Source: Sphingomonas sp. 37zxx
Lineage (GTDB): Bacteria > Pseudomonadota > Alphaproteobacteria > Sphingomonadales > Sphingomonadaceae
Assembly (NCBI RefSeq): GCF_000786205.1
Contig: NZ_JROH01000008.1
Location: 109,994 to 173,993, forward strand
Direction of reading: 5' to 3'
Length of the DNA: 64,000 nt
Position 1 is the stretch's first letter; every line of letters begins with the position of its first letter. Below, in pieces: positions 42,885 to 52,102 of this stretch. A program made the position numbers and the translations under genes. Under the pieces are notes generated by a model that was given only the letters and a program-made list of their open reading frames with translations, made no database searches and was not told the origin of the DNA.

Positions 42885-44165
42885 TTACATCACCTCGAGC
42901 AGCGACTTGATCGGCACCGAGGCGAAGGCGACCGACGAATCGGCGACGCCATAGGGGATGAACAGATTGTCGCCATGCTTCAGCGCGCCGCACGAATAGA
43001 CGACGTTGGGGACATAGCCTTCGCGATCCTGATCGGCCGCCGCCAGGATCGGGCGTGAGGTGCGGCCGATCACCATCGAGGGATCATCCTTGTCGAGCAG
43101 CACCGCGCCGATCGAATATTTGCGCATCGCGCCGACGCCGTGGGTGAGCAGCAGCCAGCCTTCATCGATTTCGATCGGTGGACCGCAATTGCCGATCTGG
43201 ACGAACTCCCAGGGATATTGCGGCTTGAGCAGCAATTCGCCCTCACCCCAATTGGTGAGCGTATCCGATTTGATGAGGAACAGGTTTTCGCCGTCCTGCC
43301 GGCCGATCATCATATATTCGCCGCCGACCTTGCGCGGGAACAGCCCCATGCCCTTGTTGCGGGCGGCGCTGCCGGTCATCGGCACCAGATCGAAGCTGCG
43401 GAAATCGCGGGTACGAAGCAGCTCGGACTGAATCACCGAGCCGTTATAGGCGGTGTAGGTGCCGATCCATTCGACGCTGCCGTCGTCATGGGTGAAATTG
43501 ACCAGCCGCATGTCTTCAAGGCCGTTCGACTGCGCCTTGGTGATCGGGAATATCACCGTGCCCGACAGCGTCGAATCGCGATGGCGGAACACCGTCACCT
43601 CGCCCTCGGGCATCGACTGTTCGTCGCCATGCGTGTCGGCGGCGGTGGCGAAGGGGGGTTCGGGAGCAAGGCTGAAGTCATTGTCGGCGGTGATGATCCC
43701 CTCGCGAAAGGCGACCGAGGAGATATGCCCCTCTCCCACCGCGCGCAGCGACATCAGGATTCGAATCGATCCCTCGGGCATGCCGGTCTGGTCGTAATGC
43801 GGCACCGCGCTTGGGTTCATCAGTGCGGCGGCGGCATAGCTATATTCGTGGCAGAAATAGGCACCGATCAGCTGGCGCTTTTCATCGGAGATGTTCGCGC
43901 CGTCTAGCCCGAGCAGCGCCTCGATCTCGTCATAGCGGGTCATGAAGACGCGGCGGGTCTGCCAATGGCGCGCCTCGAAATCCTTGAGCACCGCACGCAA
44001 TTGTGCGCGCGCCTCGCCGGGCGACATGTCGAGCACTTCGCGCACCAGCCGTTCGGTCCGGCTGGGAGCCGATCCGTTCGACTGCCAGGCGATATGGAAC
44101 GGACGTACCACCACGCGCGAGGGATCGGCATGGAGCCGAAGCTCGTGGTTAAACAAATCGAGCAA
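42885..44165 (-). CDS. GH130-family glycoside phosphorylase/hydrolase
   Basis: The 426-residue protein matches the beta-propeller GH130 family: NGLEDMRLVNFTHDDGSVEWIGTYTAYNG is the family core, with KGMGLFPRKVGGEYMMIGRQDGENL, then HGVGAMRKYSIGAVLLDKDDPSMVIGR and YVPNVVYSCGALKHGDNLFIPYGVADS at the end. GH130 members phosphorolyse or hydrolyse mannosides. The first 150 residues are a helical extension found in a subset of the family. Which activity applies cannot be read directly. The start is TTG 44165, after a G-rich ribosome-binding site; no in-frame ATG fits. It follows the GT4-fusion gene by 35 bases. Confidence 0.9.
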   Translation of the reverse strand: MLDLFNHELRLHADPSRVVVRPFHIAWQSNGSAPSRTERLVREVLDMSPGEARAQLRAVLKDFEARHWQTRRVFMTRYDEIEALLGLDGANISDEKRQLIGAYFCHEYSYAAAALMNPSAVPHYDQTGMPEGSIRILMSLRAVGEGHISSVAFREGIITADNDFSLAPEPPFATAADTHGDEQSMPEGEVTVFRHRDSTLSGTVIFPITKAQSNGLEDMRLVNFTHDDGSVEWIGTYTAYNGSVIQSELLRTRDFRSFDLVPMTGSAARNKGMGLFPRKVGGEYMMIGRQDGENLFLIKSDTLTNWGEGELLLKPQYPWEFVQIGNCGPPIEIDEGWLLLTHGVGAMRKYSIGAVLLDKDDPSMVIGRTSRPILAAADQDREGYVPNVVYSCGALKHGDNLFIPYGVADSSVAFASVPIKSLLEVM

Positions 44166-44200
44166 TTCCCGCCCCCCCTGAAGGCCGAACGCCGCTTACA

Positions 44201-46477
44201 TCATGCTACGGCGCGGGGCGGGTCTGCCATGAATGCGGCTGCATTTGAAAGGGAGGAAATCGCACAATTGGCCAATTGGAGTGCCAAAATCGACTCGGCG
44301 CCCTGATTTCGGTTGAGTCCGTTGGGCTGAAGCCCGTCGAAACAGCCGCCATCCTGGCTGGTGGCCAGCGGCAGATCGAGGTCGTTGGCCCCGAGATACC
44401 AGCGATATGCCTTCATCGCCTCGGTGATCCAGCGACGATCGCCGGTCGCGCGGAACGTTGCCGAACAGGCATCGACCGTCGCCTGCGCTTCGAGCGGCTG
44501 CTGATCGAAAGGCAGCGGATCGGCATAGGGACGACCGAAGCTTTCGGTGCCGATCGCGCGGAAGCGACCGCTGGGCGACGTCTGGCGCTCGACGATCCAG
44601 GCGAGGGTTGCGATGCCGCACTGGATGAATTCGGGACGACCAAGCGCATGACCCGCGCGGATCAGCGCTTCGGGCAGCCGGGCATTGTCATAGGCCAGCA
44701 CGATTTCGAACCACTGCCATTCGGGGCGGCGCGCGACATTGCACAGCGCGATCAATTGCTCGCCGAAGCGATTGAGGATCGAGGTGGCAAGGCCATGTCC
44801 CGGATGCGCCTCGACCATTGCCGCTGCGCCCAGCATCGCGAACGCCTGCGCGCGCGGGCTGCCGAGGTCGAAGGCGATGCTTGCGGTCTGATCGAACAGC
44901 GCGCGTGCCCAGTCGCGATGCTTTTGCGCGCGCGCCTCGCTGGCGGTGACGCCGAGCGCCCAAAGCGCGCGACCGTTCGAATCCTCCGACCCCTGATCCT
45001 CGGACCAGGTGCGGTCGAAATTCATGAAGTTGCGGAAGCGGCGCGTGTCGGGATTCCAGGCGAATTGGACGAACGAGCCATAGACCGCCATCCATTTGTC
45101 GCGCTGTTCATCGGTTAGCGGATCGATCCGGCACATCAGGATCAGCGCGCGGGCATTATCGTCGATGCAATAGCCGTGACGGCGATCGGGCATCGAATAG
45201 ATCGAATGCTGAAGCATGCCGGTGGCGTCGCTCATCCGCTCGACCGCCGACAGATCGGGGGCGAGGGTGACATATTCCGCCGCCATGCCTGGCAGCCGGC
45301 GCGGGCGAGCGGCGATGACGGCTTCGAGCTCGACCATCGCGGCTTCGGCCAGGCGCGGCCAGATCATCGTGCGGCCGCGCGCATAGGCCCGTGCCGATAG
45401 GCGATTGCGCTGCTCCTCGTCGGTCAGCAGACCGCCGATTTCGCGCGCAAAGGCTCCGGTATCGCGGAAATCGACCAGGATGCCGTGATGATCGGCCAGG
45501 ATTTCGGTCGCGTGGACATAAGGGGTCGACACCACTGGTTTGCCGACGCCGACGGCGTAGGAAAGCGTGCCCGAGGTGATCTGCGCCGGATTGTGATAGG
45601 GCGTGGCATAGATGTCGGCGGCCTGGAGATAATCGAGCAATTCGTCCTGCTCGACAAAGGCGTCGATGAATTCGACATGGTCCTGCATGCCGAGCGCCGC
45701 GACCAGGGTGGCCAGGCTTTCGCGATACCGCTCACCCTCATGCGCCACCAGATTGGGATGAGTCGCGCCGAGCACGACATAATGCGCGTCGGGGCAGCGA
45801 TCGACGATCGCGGGCATCGCCTCGATCACCGTTTCGATCCCCTTGTTGGGGGCGAGCAGGCCGAAGGTGAAGATCACCTCCCGCCCCTCCCAGCCGAAGC
45901 GCGCCTTCATGCTGTCTGGATCGACCAGCGGACGATCGGGAACGCCATGCGGGATCATCGCGATCGCGCGCGGCGCGGCACCATAGACCCGCAACAGGAT
46001 TTCGCGGCCACGCTCGGCCATCACGATCACCTTGCTGCACCGGCGAAGAATCGCCTCCATCACCCGGCGCTCATCGGCGCTTGGGCGTTCGAGGATGGTG
46101 TGCAGCGTGACGATGACGGGCAGCGAGATACGGTCGAGCAGCGCGAGCAGGTGATCGCCCGCCGAACCGCCGTAAATGCCATATTCGTGCTGCACCCACA
46201 CCGCCTTGGCACCGCTTGCCTCGATCGCGCGGGCGGTATCGACATAGGCACCCAGTTCGTGCTGCGGGATGCTGCGGGTTACTTCGGGGGGGTAGGCATA
46301 GCGTCCGGGATGATCGTCCATCGCATAGACATCGACGGTGATGTCGGGAAACTGATCGACCAACGCCTGATAGGTGTGCGTGGTATAGGTCGCCAGCCCG
46401 CATTTGCGCGGCAGGAAATTGCCGATCAGCGCGAGATGATCGACTCTGGCCGATGCGACGTCGCTAGAAGCCGACAT
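44201..46477 (-). CDS. GT4 glycosyltransferase fused to an alpha/alpha-toroid domain
   Basis: This 758-residue fusion has two parts. Residues about 10-410 are a GT-B glycosyltransferase of family GT4: FLPRKCGLATYTTHTYQAL at the front, HGVPDRPL, FGLLAPNKGIETVIEAMP and TSGTLSYAVGVGKPVVSTPY with a following acidic residue. Residues about 425-758 form a helical toroid-like domain (GYCIDDNARALILMCRI, NFMNFDRTWSEDQGSEDSNGRALWALG) like those of cytosolic glycoside-processing enzymes. Nucleotide sugar and acceptor are unknown. The GH130 gene downstream suggests a mannose-containing product. The start at 46477 has GGAAGGGAAA upstream. Confidence 0.9.
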   Translation of the reverse strand: MSASSDVASARVDHLALIGNFLPRKCGLATYTTHTYQALVDQFPDITVDVYAMDDHPGRYAYPPEVTRSIPQHELGAYVDTARAIEASGAKAVWVQHEYGIYGGSAGDHLLALLDRISLPVIVTLHTILERPSADERRVMEAILRRCSKVIVMAERGREILLRVYGAAPRAIAMIPHGVPDRPLVDPDSMKARFGWEGREVIFTFGLLAPNKGIETVIEAMPAIVDRCPDAHYVVLGATHPNLVAHEGERYRESLATLVAALGMQDHVEFIDAFVEQDELLDYLQAADIYATPYHNPAQITSGTLSYAVGVGKPVVSTPYVHATEILADHHGILVDFRDTGAFAREIGGLLTDEEQRNRLSARAYARGRTMIWPRLAEAAMVELEAVIAARPRRLPGMAAEYVTLAPDLSAVERMSDATGMLQHSIYSMPDRRHGYCIDDNARALILMCRIDPLTDEQRDKWMAVYGSFVQFAWNPDTRRFRNFMNFDRTWSEDQGSEDSNGRALWALGVTASEARAQKHRDWARALFDQTASIAFDLGSPRAQAFAMLGAAAMVEAHPGHGLATSILNRFGEQLIALCNVARRPEWQWFEIVLAYDNARLPEALIRAGHALGRPEFIQCGIATLAWIVERQTSPSGRFRAIGTESFGRPYADPLPFDQQPLEAQATVDACSATFRATGDRRWITEAMKAYRWYLGANDLDLPLATSQDGGCFDGLQPNGLNRNQGAESILALQLANCAISSLSNAAAFMADPPRAVA

Positions 46478-46610
46478 CCGTTTCCCTTCCGTCAATGTTA
46501 AAGAGCGGCATTTCAGCCGTTTACGATCTCCTGAACGTCTTGACTGCCATATGGTTGCAATATTGCGGCGGCGCAGCATGGTTACTGTGCCGGTCGGTCA
46601 CCTTAGCCGA

Positions 46611-47057
46611 TCAGCCGCGACCGCGATAGCCGGGCACGTCCTGCGCCGGAATCCACACATCCTGCGGCGGCGTGCCCGATTGCCAGAACACATCGATCGG
46701 AATGCCGCCGCGCGGATACCAATAGCCGCCGATCCGCAGCCATTTCGGGTCCATCTCGCGGAACAGCCGGTCGCCGATGCCGACGGTGCAATCCTCGTGG
46801 AACGCGGCATGGTTGCGGAAGCTGCCCAGGAACAATTTCAGCGATTTGGATTCGACGATCGTGTTGCCGGGAACATAATCGATCACCAGATGCGCAAAGT
46901 CGGGCTGCGCGGTGACCGGGCAGAGCGAGGTGAATTCGGGCGATACGAACCGCACGCAATAGGCAAGGCCCGGGCGTGGGTTTGGAACATAGTCGAGCGT
47001 CGCCGTTTCGGGCGAGGTGGGAAGGGCGCTGGCCTGGCCAAGGAATTTCGGGGTCAT
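46611..47057 (-). CDS. queF: NADPH-dependent 7-cyano-7-deazaguanine reductase QueF
   Basis: This 148-residue enzyme reduces preQ0 to preQ1 in queuosine synthesis. The catalytic Cys and Asp lie in [13 protein letters not shown]. The substrate-binding motif [15 protein letters not shown] and the late [14 protein letters not shown] segment ([12 protein letters not shown]) are present. The length fits the unimodular QueF subgroup. The other queuosine genes are not in this window. The start at 47057 is 45 bases from the divergent photolyase gene, so the two share a short promoter region. Confidence 0.96.
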   Translation of the reverse strand: MTPKFLGQASALPTSPETATLDYVPNPRPGLAYCVRFVSPEFTSLCPVTAQPDFAHLVIDYVPGNTIVESKSLKLFLGSFRNHAAFHEDCTVGIGDRLFREMDPKWLRIGGYWYPRGGIPIDVFWQSGTPPQDVWIPAQDVPGYRGRG

Positions 47058-47101
47058 GGCATGCGATGTAGGATGGGGCCGGCGCACATGGAAGCATTTG
47101 A

Positions 47102-48625
47102 ATGACGATCCTGATTCCGGTGCTGGGCGATCAATTGTCGGACTCGCTGTCGTCGCTGCGCGATGTCGATCGCAGCCAGGCGGTGATCCTGATGATGGAG
47201 GTGATCGACGAGGCGACCTATGTCCGCCATCACCAGCGCAAGATCGCGCTGTTGTTTTCGGCGATGCGGCATCATGCGGAGCGGCTGCGCACAGCCGGCT
47301 GGACGGTCGAGTATATCCGCCTGGACGATCCGCAGAATGAGGGCGGCTTTTCCGCCGAGGTGGCGCGCGCGGTCGAGCGGCATTCGCCCGACCGGATCAT
47401 CGTCACCGAAGCCGGCGAATGGCGGGTGCGCGCGATGTTCGAATCGTGGGAAGACCGATTCGACTGCGCGGTCGAGATCCGCGCCGACGACCGCTTCGTC
47501 GCGACTCATGCCGAGTTCGAGGAATGGGCGGCGGACAAGAAGCAGCTTCGCATGGAGTTTTTCTACCGCGTGATGCGGCGCAAGACCGGGCTGTTGCTCG
47601 ACGCCGAGGGCAAGCCCGAGGGCGGGCAGTGGAATTACGACGCCGAAAACCGCAAGCCCGCCAAAAAGGGCGTCCGCCCGCCGCGCCCGCTGTCGTTCGC
47701 GCCCGACGCCATCACCCGCGAGGTGCTGGCGCTGGTGGCGGCGCGCTTTGGCGATCATATCGGCCATCTCGACGGGTTCGATTTCGCGGTGACGCCCGAG
47801 GACGCGCTGGCGCAGCGCGAGCAATTCCTCACCCACGCGCTGCCGAGTTTCGGCGACTATCAGGATGCGATGGTCACCGGCGAGCCGTTCCTGTGGCATG
47901 CGGTGCTGTCGCCCTATCTGAATTGCGGGTTGCTCGATCCGATCGATCTGTGCCGCCAGGTCGAGGCGCGGTATCATGCGGGGCAAGTGCCGCTGAACGC
48001 AGCCGAGGGTTTCATCCGCCAGGTGATCGGCTGGCGCGAATATGTTCGCGGCCTGTATTGGCGCGAGGGGCCGGCCTATACCGAGCGCAATTTCCTGAAC
48101 GCGGTGCGCGACCTGCCGGCTTTCTATTGGACCGGGCAGACCGACATGCATTGCCTGGCCCAGGCGATCGGCGAGACGATCGACCATGCCTATGCCCATC
48201 ATATTCAGCGGCTGATGATCACCGGCAATTTCGCGCTGCTGATCGGGGCCGATCCGGCGCAGGTGCAGCGCTGGTATCTCGAAGTCTATGCCGACGCTTA
48301 TGAATGGGTCGAGGCACCCAATGTGCTGGGGATGAGCCAGTTCGGTGACGGCGGGCTGCTGGCGTCGAAGCCCTATGCTTCGTCAGGCGCGTATATCCAG
48401 CGCATGTCCGATTATTGCGGGCACTGCCGGTACGACGTGAAGCAACGGGTGGGCGAGGATGCGTGCCCGTTCAACGCGCTGTATTGGGATTTCCTGGCGC
48501 GCAATCGCGGCAAGCTGGGGGATAATCAGCGGCTGGGGATGCCGTATCGCAACTGGGACCGGATGGATGCCGAAACACAGGATGCGTTGCGGCAGCAGGC
48601 GGCGGGGTTTCTGGATCGGTTGTGA
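47102..48625 (+). CDS. FeS-type bacterial photolyase/cryptochrome (PhrB-like)
   Basis: This 507-residue protein belongs to the FeS-BCP/CryPro group, which includes the Agrobacterium (6-4) photolyase PhrB. The N-terminal Rossmann domain begins [16 protein letters not shown]. The C-terminal helical domain carries the FAD site ([42 protein letters not shown]) and the Cys set for a 4Fe-4S cluster ([14 protein letters not shown] plus the earlier Cys in MHC). It would use blue light to repair (6-4) photoproducts in DNA. Substrate type is inferred from the group. Confidence 0.93.
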   Translation: MTILIPVLGDQLSDSLSSLRDVDRSQAVILMMEVIDEATYVRHHQRKIALLFSAMRHHAERLRTAGWTVEYIRLDDPQNEGGFSAEVARAVERHSPDRIIVTEAGEWRVRAMFESWEDRFDCAVEIRADDRFVATHAEFEEWAADKKQLRMEFFYRVMRRKTGLLLDAEGKPEGGQWNYDAENRKPAKKGVRPPRPLSFAPDAITREVLALVAARFGDHIGHLDGFDFAVTPEDALAQREQFLTHALPSFGDYQDAMVTGEPFLWHAVLSPYLNCGLLDPIDLCRQVEARYHAGQVPLNAAEGFIRQVIGWREYVRGLYWREGPAYTERNFLNAVRDLPAFYWTGQTDMHCLAQAIGETIDHAYAHHIQRLMITGNFALLIGADPAQVQRWYLEVYADAYEWVEAPNVLGMSQFGDGGLLASKPYASSGAYIQRMSDYCGHCRYDVKQRVGEDACPFNALYWDFLARNRGKLGDNQRLGMPYRNWDRMDAETQDALRQQAAGFLDRL

Positions 48626-48719
48626 GCTTCCTGCCTTTCGGGAAGCTGGGCGGTAGCGGGTGTTGCCCCCGATCGGGGATGCTCTAGAGTTGGATGAGAG
48701 AACCCGCAGGAGAGACGTT

Positions 48720-49562
48720 ATGGAATCGCTGGTGACCACCGAATGGCTTGCGAACGAACTGGGCGCGAGCGACTTGCGGGTGGTCGATGCCACCTGGCTC
48801 ATGGCCGAGCCCGGCGCACGCGACGCGGCGGCCGATTATGAGCAGGGCCATATCCCCGGTGCGGTGTTCATGGACCTGGGCGAGCTTCGCGATACGTCGA
48901 GTAACCTGCCGATGATGATGCCGCCGGCGGAAAAATTCGCCAGCCGGATGCAGTCGCTGGGGTTGGGCGATGGCAGCCGGATCGTGCTGTACGACGATTC
49001 GCCGCTAAAGACCGCGGCGCGGGCATGGTTCATGCTCAAGGCGTTCGGCGCGCATGATGTCGCGATCCTCGATGGCGGGCTGGCCAAGTGGAAGGCCGAA
49101 GGGCGTGATTTGGTGAGCGGCAAGGAGAGCCTTCGCCATCGCCACTTCACCGTGTGGGAGGATCGCAAGGACATTCGCGACCTCGAACAGATGAAGGCCA
49201 ATGTCGACAGCGGTGCCGAACAGGTGGTCGACGCCCGATCGGCGGCACGCTTCACCGGCGAAGAGCCCGATCCGCGCCCGGCAACGCATGCGGGGCATAT
49301 TCCGGGCAGCCGCAACCTGCCGATCGGCACGATCCTGAACGAAGACGGCACCTATAAGAGCAAGGAAGCGATCCAATTGGCGTTCGAGGGCGCTGGCATT
49401 GATCCCGCCAAGCCGGTCGTTACCACTTGCGGATCGGGAGTTACCGCTTCGGTGCTGGCGTTCGGACTGCATCTGATCGGGGCCAAGGCGGCGCTGTATG
49501 ACGGTAGCTGGTCCGAATGGGGTGCCGATCGCACCACGCCAAAGGCGATGGGCGCGGCGTGA
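48720..49562 (+). CDS. sseA: Thiosulfate/3-mercaptopyruvate sulfurtransferase
   Basis: This 280-residue protein has two rhodanese domains. The first (about 5-130) lacks the catalytic Cys but has the structural DATWLM and GHIPGAVFMDL motifs. The second carries the active loop TCGSGVTASVL, whose CGSGVT form is that of 3-mercaptopyruvate sulfurtransferases (SseA). It transfers sulfane sulfur to acceptors such as cyanide or thioredoxin. It overlaps the cystathionine beta-lyase start (GTGA), which fits sulfur amino acid metabolism. Confidence 0.92.
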   Translation: MESLVTTEWLANELGASDLRVVDATWLMAEPGARDAAADYEQGHIPGAVFMDLGELRDTSSNLPMMMPPAEKFASRMQSLGLGDGSRIVLYDDSPLKTAARAWFMLKAFGAHDVAILDGGLAKWKAEGRDLVSGKESLRHRHFTVWEDRKDIRDLEQMKANVDSGAEQVVDARSAARFTGEEPDPRPATHAGHIPGSRNLPIGTILNEDGTYKSKEAIQLAFEGAGIDPAKPVVTTCGSGVTASVLAFGLHLIGAKAALYDGSWSEWGADRTTPKAMGAA

Positions 49563-50755
49563 ATCGAGACGAACCCGGCGAAATCGAGCATGAAACCCGC
49601 GTCGTCCAGGCTGGCCGACGCGCCGAATGGACCCAGGGGATCGTCAATCCGCCGGTGTGGCGCGCATCGACGATCCTGTATGATTCGGTCGCCGATCTGC
49701 GTGCGGCGGGCAAGCGCAACGACCGGCACCAGTTATTCTATGGCCGGCGCGGCACGCCCACCCAGTGGAGCCTGGCCGATGCACTGACCGAGCTGGAGCC
49801 GGGGGCAGAGGGCACGTTGCTGTTCCCATCGGGCGTCGCGGCGATTGCCAGCGTGTTGCTGGCGGTGCTGTCGCCGGGCGATGAATTGTTGCTGCCCGAC
49901 AGCAGCTATGACCCGACGCGCAGCCTGGGCGGCGGGCTGCTGGCGCGGATGGGGATCACCACGCGATTTTATGATCCGATGATCGGCGCAGGCATTGCCG
50001 AGATGATCGGCGAGCGCACCCGCGCGATCTTCATGGAAAGCCCCGGCAGCCTGACGTTCGAGGTGCAGGACGTGCCAGCGATCGTCGCCGCGGCGCGCGC
50101 GCGCGGGATCGTGACGTTGCTCGACAATACATGGGCGACGCCGTTGCTGTTTCCGGCGATTGCGCGCGGGGTGGATTACACGATCCTTGCCTGCACCAAA
50201 TATATCGTCGGCCATTCGGACGTGATGCTGGGATCGGTGACCGCCGGCCCCGGTCGCTATGAGGCGCTTCGCGCCGCGACCTATCAATTGGGGCAATGCG
50301 TCAGCCCCGACGATGCCTGGCTCGGCAGCCGCGGCTTGCGGACGATGGCGCTGCGGCTGAAGGCGCAGGGCGCGGCGGCGCTGCAGATCGCGCAGTGGCT
50401 GAAGGCGCAGCCAGACGTCGCGCGGGTGCTGCACCCGGCCTTGCCCGATTGCCCCGGCCACGACGTGTTCGTGCGTGATTTCGCGGGTGGATCGGGGTTG
50501 TTCAGCTTCATGCTCGAGGGCGGCGACGAGGCTGCGCGTGCGGCGTTGATCGACGGCCTGGCGCATTTCGGCATCGGCTATAGCTGGGGCGGGTTCGAAA
50601 GCCTGGCGCTGCCGGTCGATCCGCAACATCATCGAAGCGCAACCCGGTGGCAGGCGCAAGGACCGCTGGTGCGGTTGCAGATCGGGCTGGAAGCCGCCGA
50701 CGACCTGATCGCCGATCTCGATGCCGGGCTGGCGCGCTTTCGCGCCGCGCGATGA
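49559..50755 (+). CDS. metC: Cystathionine beta-lyase
   Basis: This 398-residue PLP enzyme belongs to the Cys/Met metabolism family. Family features are GIVNPPVWRASTILYDS at the front, FYGRRGTPTQWSLADALTELE, the PLP-binding Lys in ILACTKYIVGHSD, and GLRTMALRLKAQ. It splits cystathionine to homocysteine, pyruvate and ammonia. The long form with RRGTPT is typical of bacterial MetC rather than MetB. Its start (GTG 49559) overlaps the sulfurtransferase stop, and its stop overlaps the mscS start. Confidence 0.94.
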   Translation: MNRDEPGEIEHETRVVQAGRRAEWTQGIVNPPVWRASTILYDSVADLRAAGKRNDRHQLFYGRRGTPTQWSLADALTELEPGAEGTLLFPSGVAAIASVLLAVLSPGDELLLPDSSYDPTRSLGGGLLARMGITTRFYDPMIGAGIAEMIGERTRAIFMESPGSLTFEVQDVPAIVAAARARGIVTLLDNTWATPLLFPAIARGVDYTILACTKYIVGHSDVMLGSVTAGPGRYEALRAATYQLGQCVSPDDAWLGSRGLRTMALRLKAQGAAALQIAQWLKAQPDVARVLHPALPDCPGHDVFVRDFAGGSGLFSFMLEGGDEAARAALIDGLAHFGIGYSWGGFESLALPVDPQHHRSATRWQAQGPLVRLQIGLEAADDLIADLDAGLARFRAAR

Positions 50756-52047
50756 ACGTCGTTACCGACTGGCTGGCGGCGAATGGTTTTGCCGTGCCGA
50801 CCCAGCCGCAACTGATCGAAGCGGCGATTGCCGGCGCGTTGACGATCGCGGCATTGGCGCTGGGCTGGCTCGCCTCGCGCACGATCGGGCCACGGCTGGC
50901 GCAGATCGCCGCCGATCGTGCAGGGTTCAAGGACGGGCCGTTCCACCCGCGCATCTGTGAGGTTGTCCGGCATCTGACCGCCGCGCTGCTGCTGGCGATC
51001 ATCCTGGGGGTGCGAAGCTGGCAGGCGCTGGCGACTCTGCCAATCGGTTTTGCGCTTAGCGTGGCGGCGGCGCTGGCGAGCGTGGCGCTGTTGCGGGGGG
51101 CCAATCTGTCGCGCTGGGTATCGTGGGGGATCGCGGTGTTCGTGTTTACGGCACTGTTCAGCCATGCGGTCGGCGGTTTCACCCCGATCACTACGGTGCT
51201 GGGGCGAATCGGGCTGGAGGTCGGCACCAAGCGGGTGACCTTGCTCTCGGTGGTGACGCTGGTGATCGGATCGGTCGCGATCTTTGCCATCGCGCGGCTG
51301 GCCAATCGCGTGATCGGCCATGCGATCGGGCAGGCGGGGGGCTTTGATCCGGCGCAAAAGCTGTTGTTCCAAAAGCTTTCGGGCATCGCCGTGATCGTCG
51401 TCGCCTTCTTCATCGGCGTCGACATGCTCGGCATCGACCTTACGACCTTTGCGGTGTTTGGCGGCGCGTTCGGCCTGGCGATCGGCTTTGGCCTGCAAAA
51501 GACGATCGGCAATCTGATCGCCGGGATCATCCTGCTGATGGACCGATCGATCAAGCCCGGCGATGTCATCGTCATCGGCGGCGCGGTGGGGCAGGTGAAC
51601 AAGATCGGCGTGCGCGCGGTGAGCATCATCACCCGTGACGGCAAGGAGCATCTGATCCCCAACGAGAATCTGATGACTCAGGAGGTCGAGAACTGGTCGT
51701 TTTCCGATCGCAACGTGCGGGTGCGTATCTCGGTCGGCGTTTCGTACAACAGCGATCTGAAACTGGCGCAGGAACTGATGCTGCGCGCCGCCAATGAAAG
51801 CCCGCGCGTGCTGAAAAGCCCCAAGCCCAATGTCTGGCTGAAGGGGTTTGGCGACAGCGCGGTCGATCACGAGATCCTGGCCTGGGTCAGCGATCCCGAA
51901 AGCGGCATCGGCAATGTCCGGTCGGACGTGCTCAACCGCTTGTGGTGGCTGTTCAAGGAACATGGCATCGAAATCCCGTTCCCGCAGCGTGACGTGACGA
52001 TCCGCAACTGGCCTGCTGCTGCCCTCGTCGAGGTGCCTGGCGCGTGA
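50752..52047 (+). CDS. MscS-family mechanosensitive channel
   Basis: This 431-residue protein has five or so N-terminal membrane helices. The pore helix and MscS core begin about residue 220: DLTTFAVFGGAFGLAIGFGLQKTIGNLIAGIILL is the pore and gating helix with the Gly/Ala pattern of MscS. Next comes the beta domain (SIKPGDVIVIGGAVGQVNKIGVRAVSIITRDGKEHLIPNENLM). It would open on membrane tension during hypo-osmotic shock. The start overlaps the metC stop (ATGA). Confidence 0.94.
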   Translation: MNVVTDWLAANGFAVPTQPQLIEAAIAGALTIAALALGWLASRTIGPRLAQIAADRAGFKDGPFHPRICEVVRHLTAALLLAIILGVRSWQALATLPIGFALSVAAALASVALLRGANLSRWVSWGIAVFVFTALFSHAVGGFTPITTVLGRIGLEVGTKRVTLLSVVTLVIGSVAIFAIARLANRVIGHAIGQAGGFDPAQKLLFQKLSGIAVIVVAFFIGVDMLGIDLTTFAVFGGAFGLAIGFGLQKTIGNLIAGIILLMDRSIKPGDVIVIGGAVGQVNKIGVRAVSIITRDGKEHLIPNENLMTQEVENWSFSDRNVRVRISVGVSYNSDLKLAQELMLRAANESPRVLKSPKPNVWLKGFGDSAVDHEILAWVSDPESGIGNVRSDVLNRLWWLFKEHGIEIPFPQRDVTIRNWPAAALVEVPGA

Positions 52048-52102
52048 GGACCGCCCCGATGGCGGTGTTGCAGCCGCCGCCAACGGCTCTACATCCGGAA
52101 TC

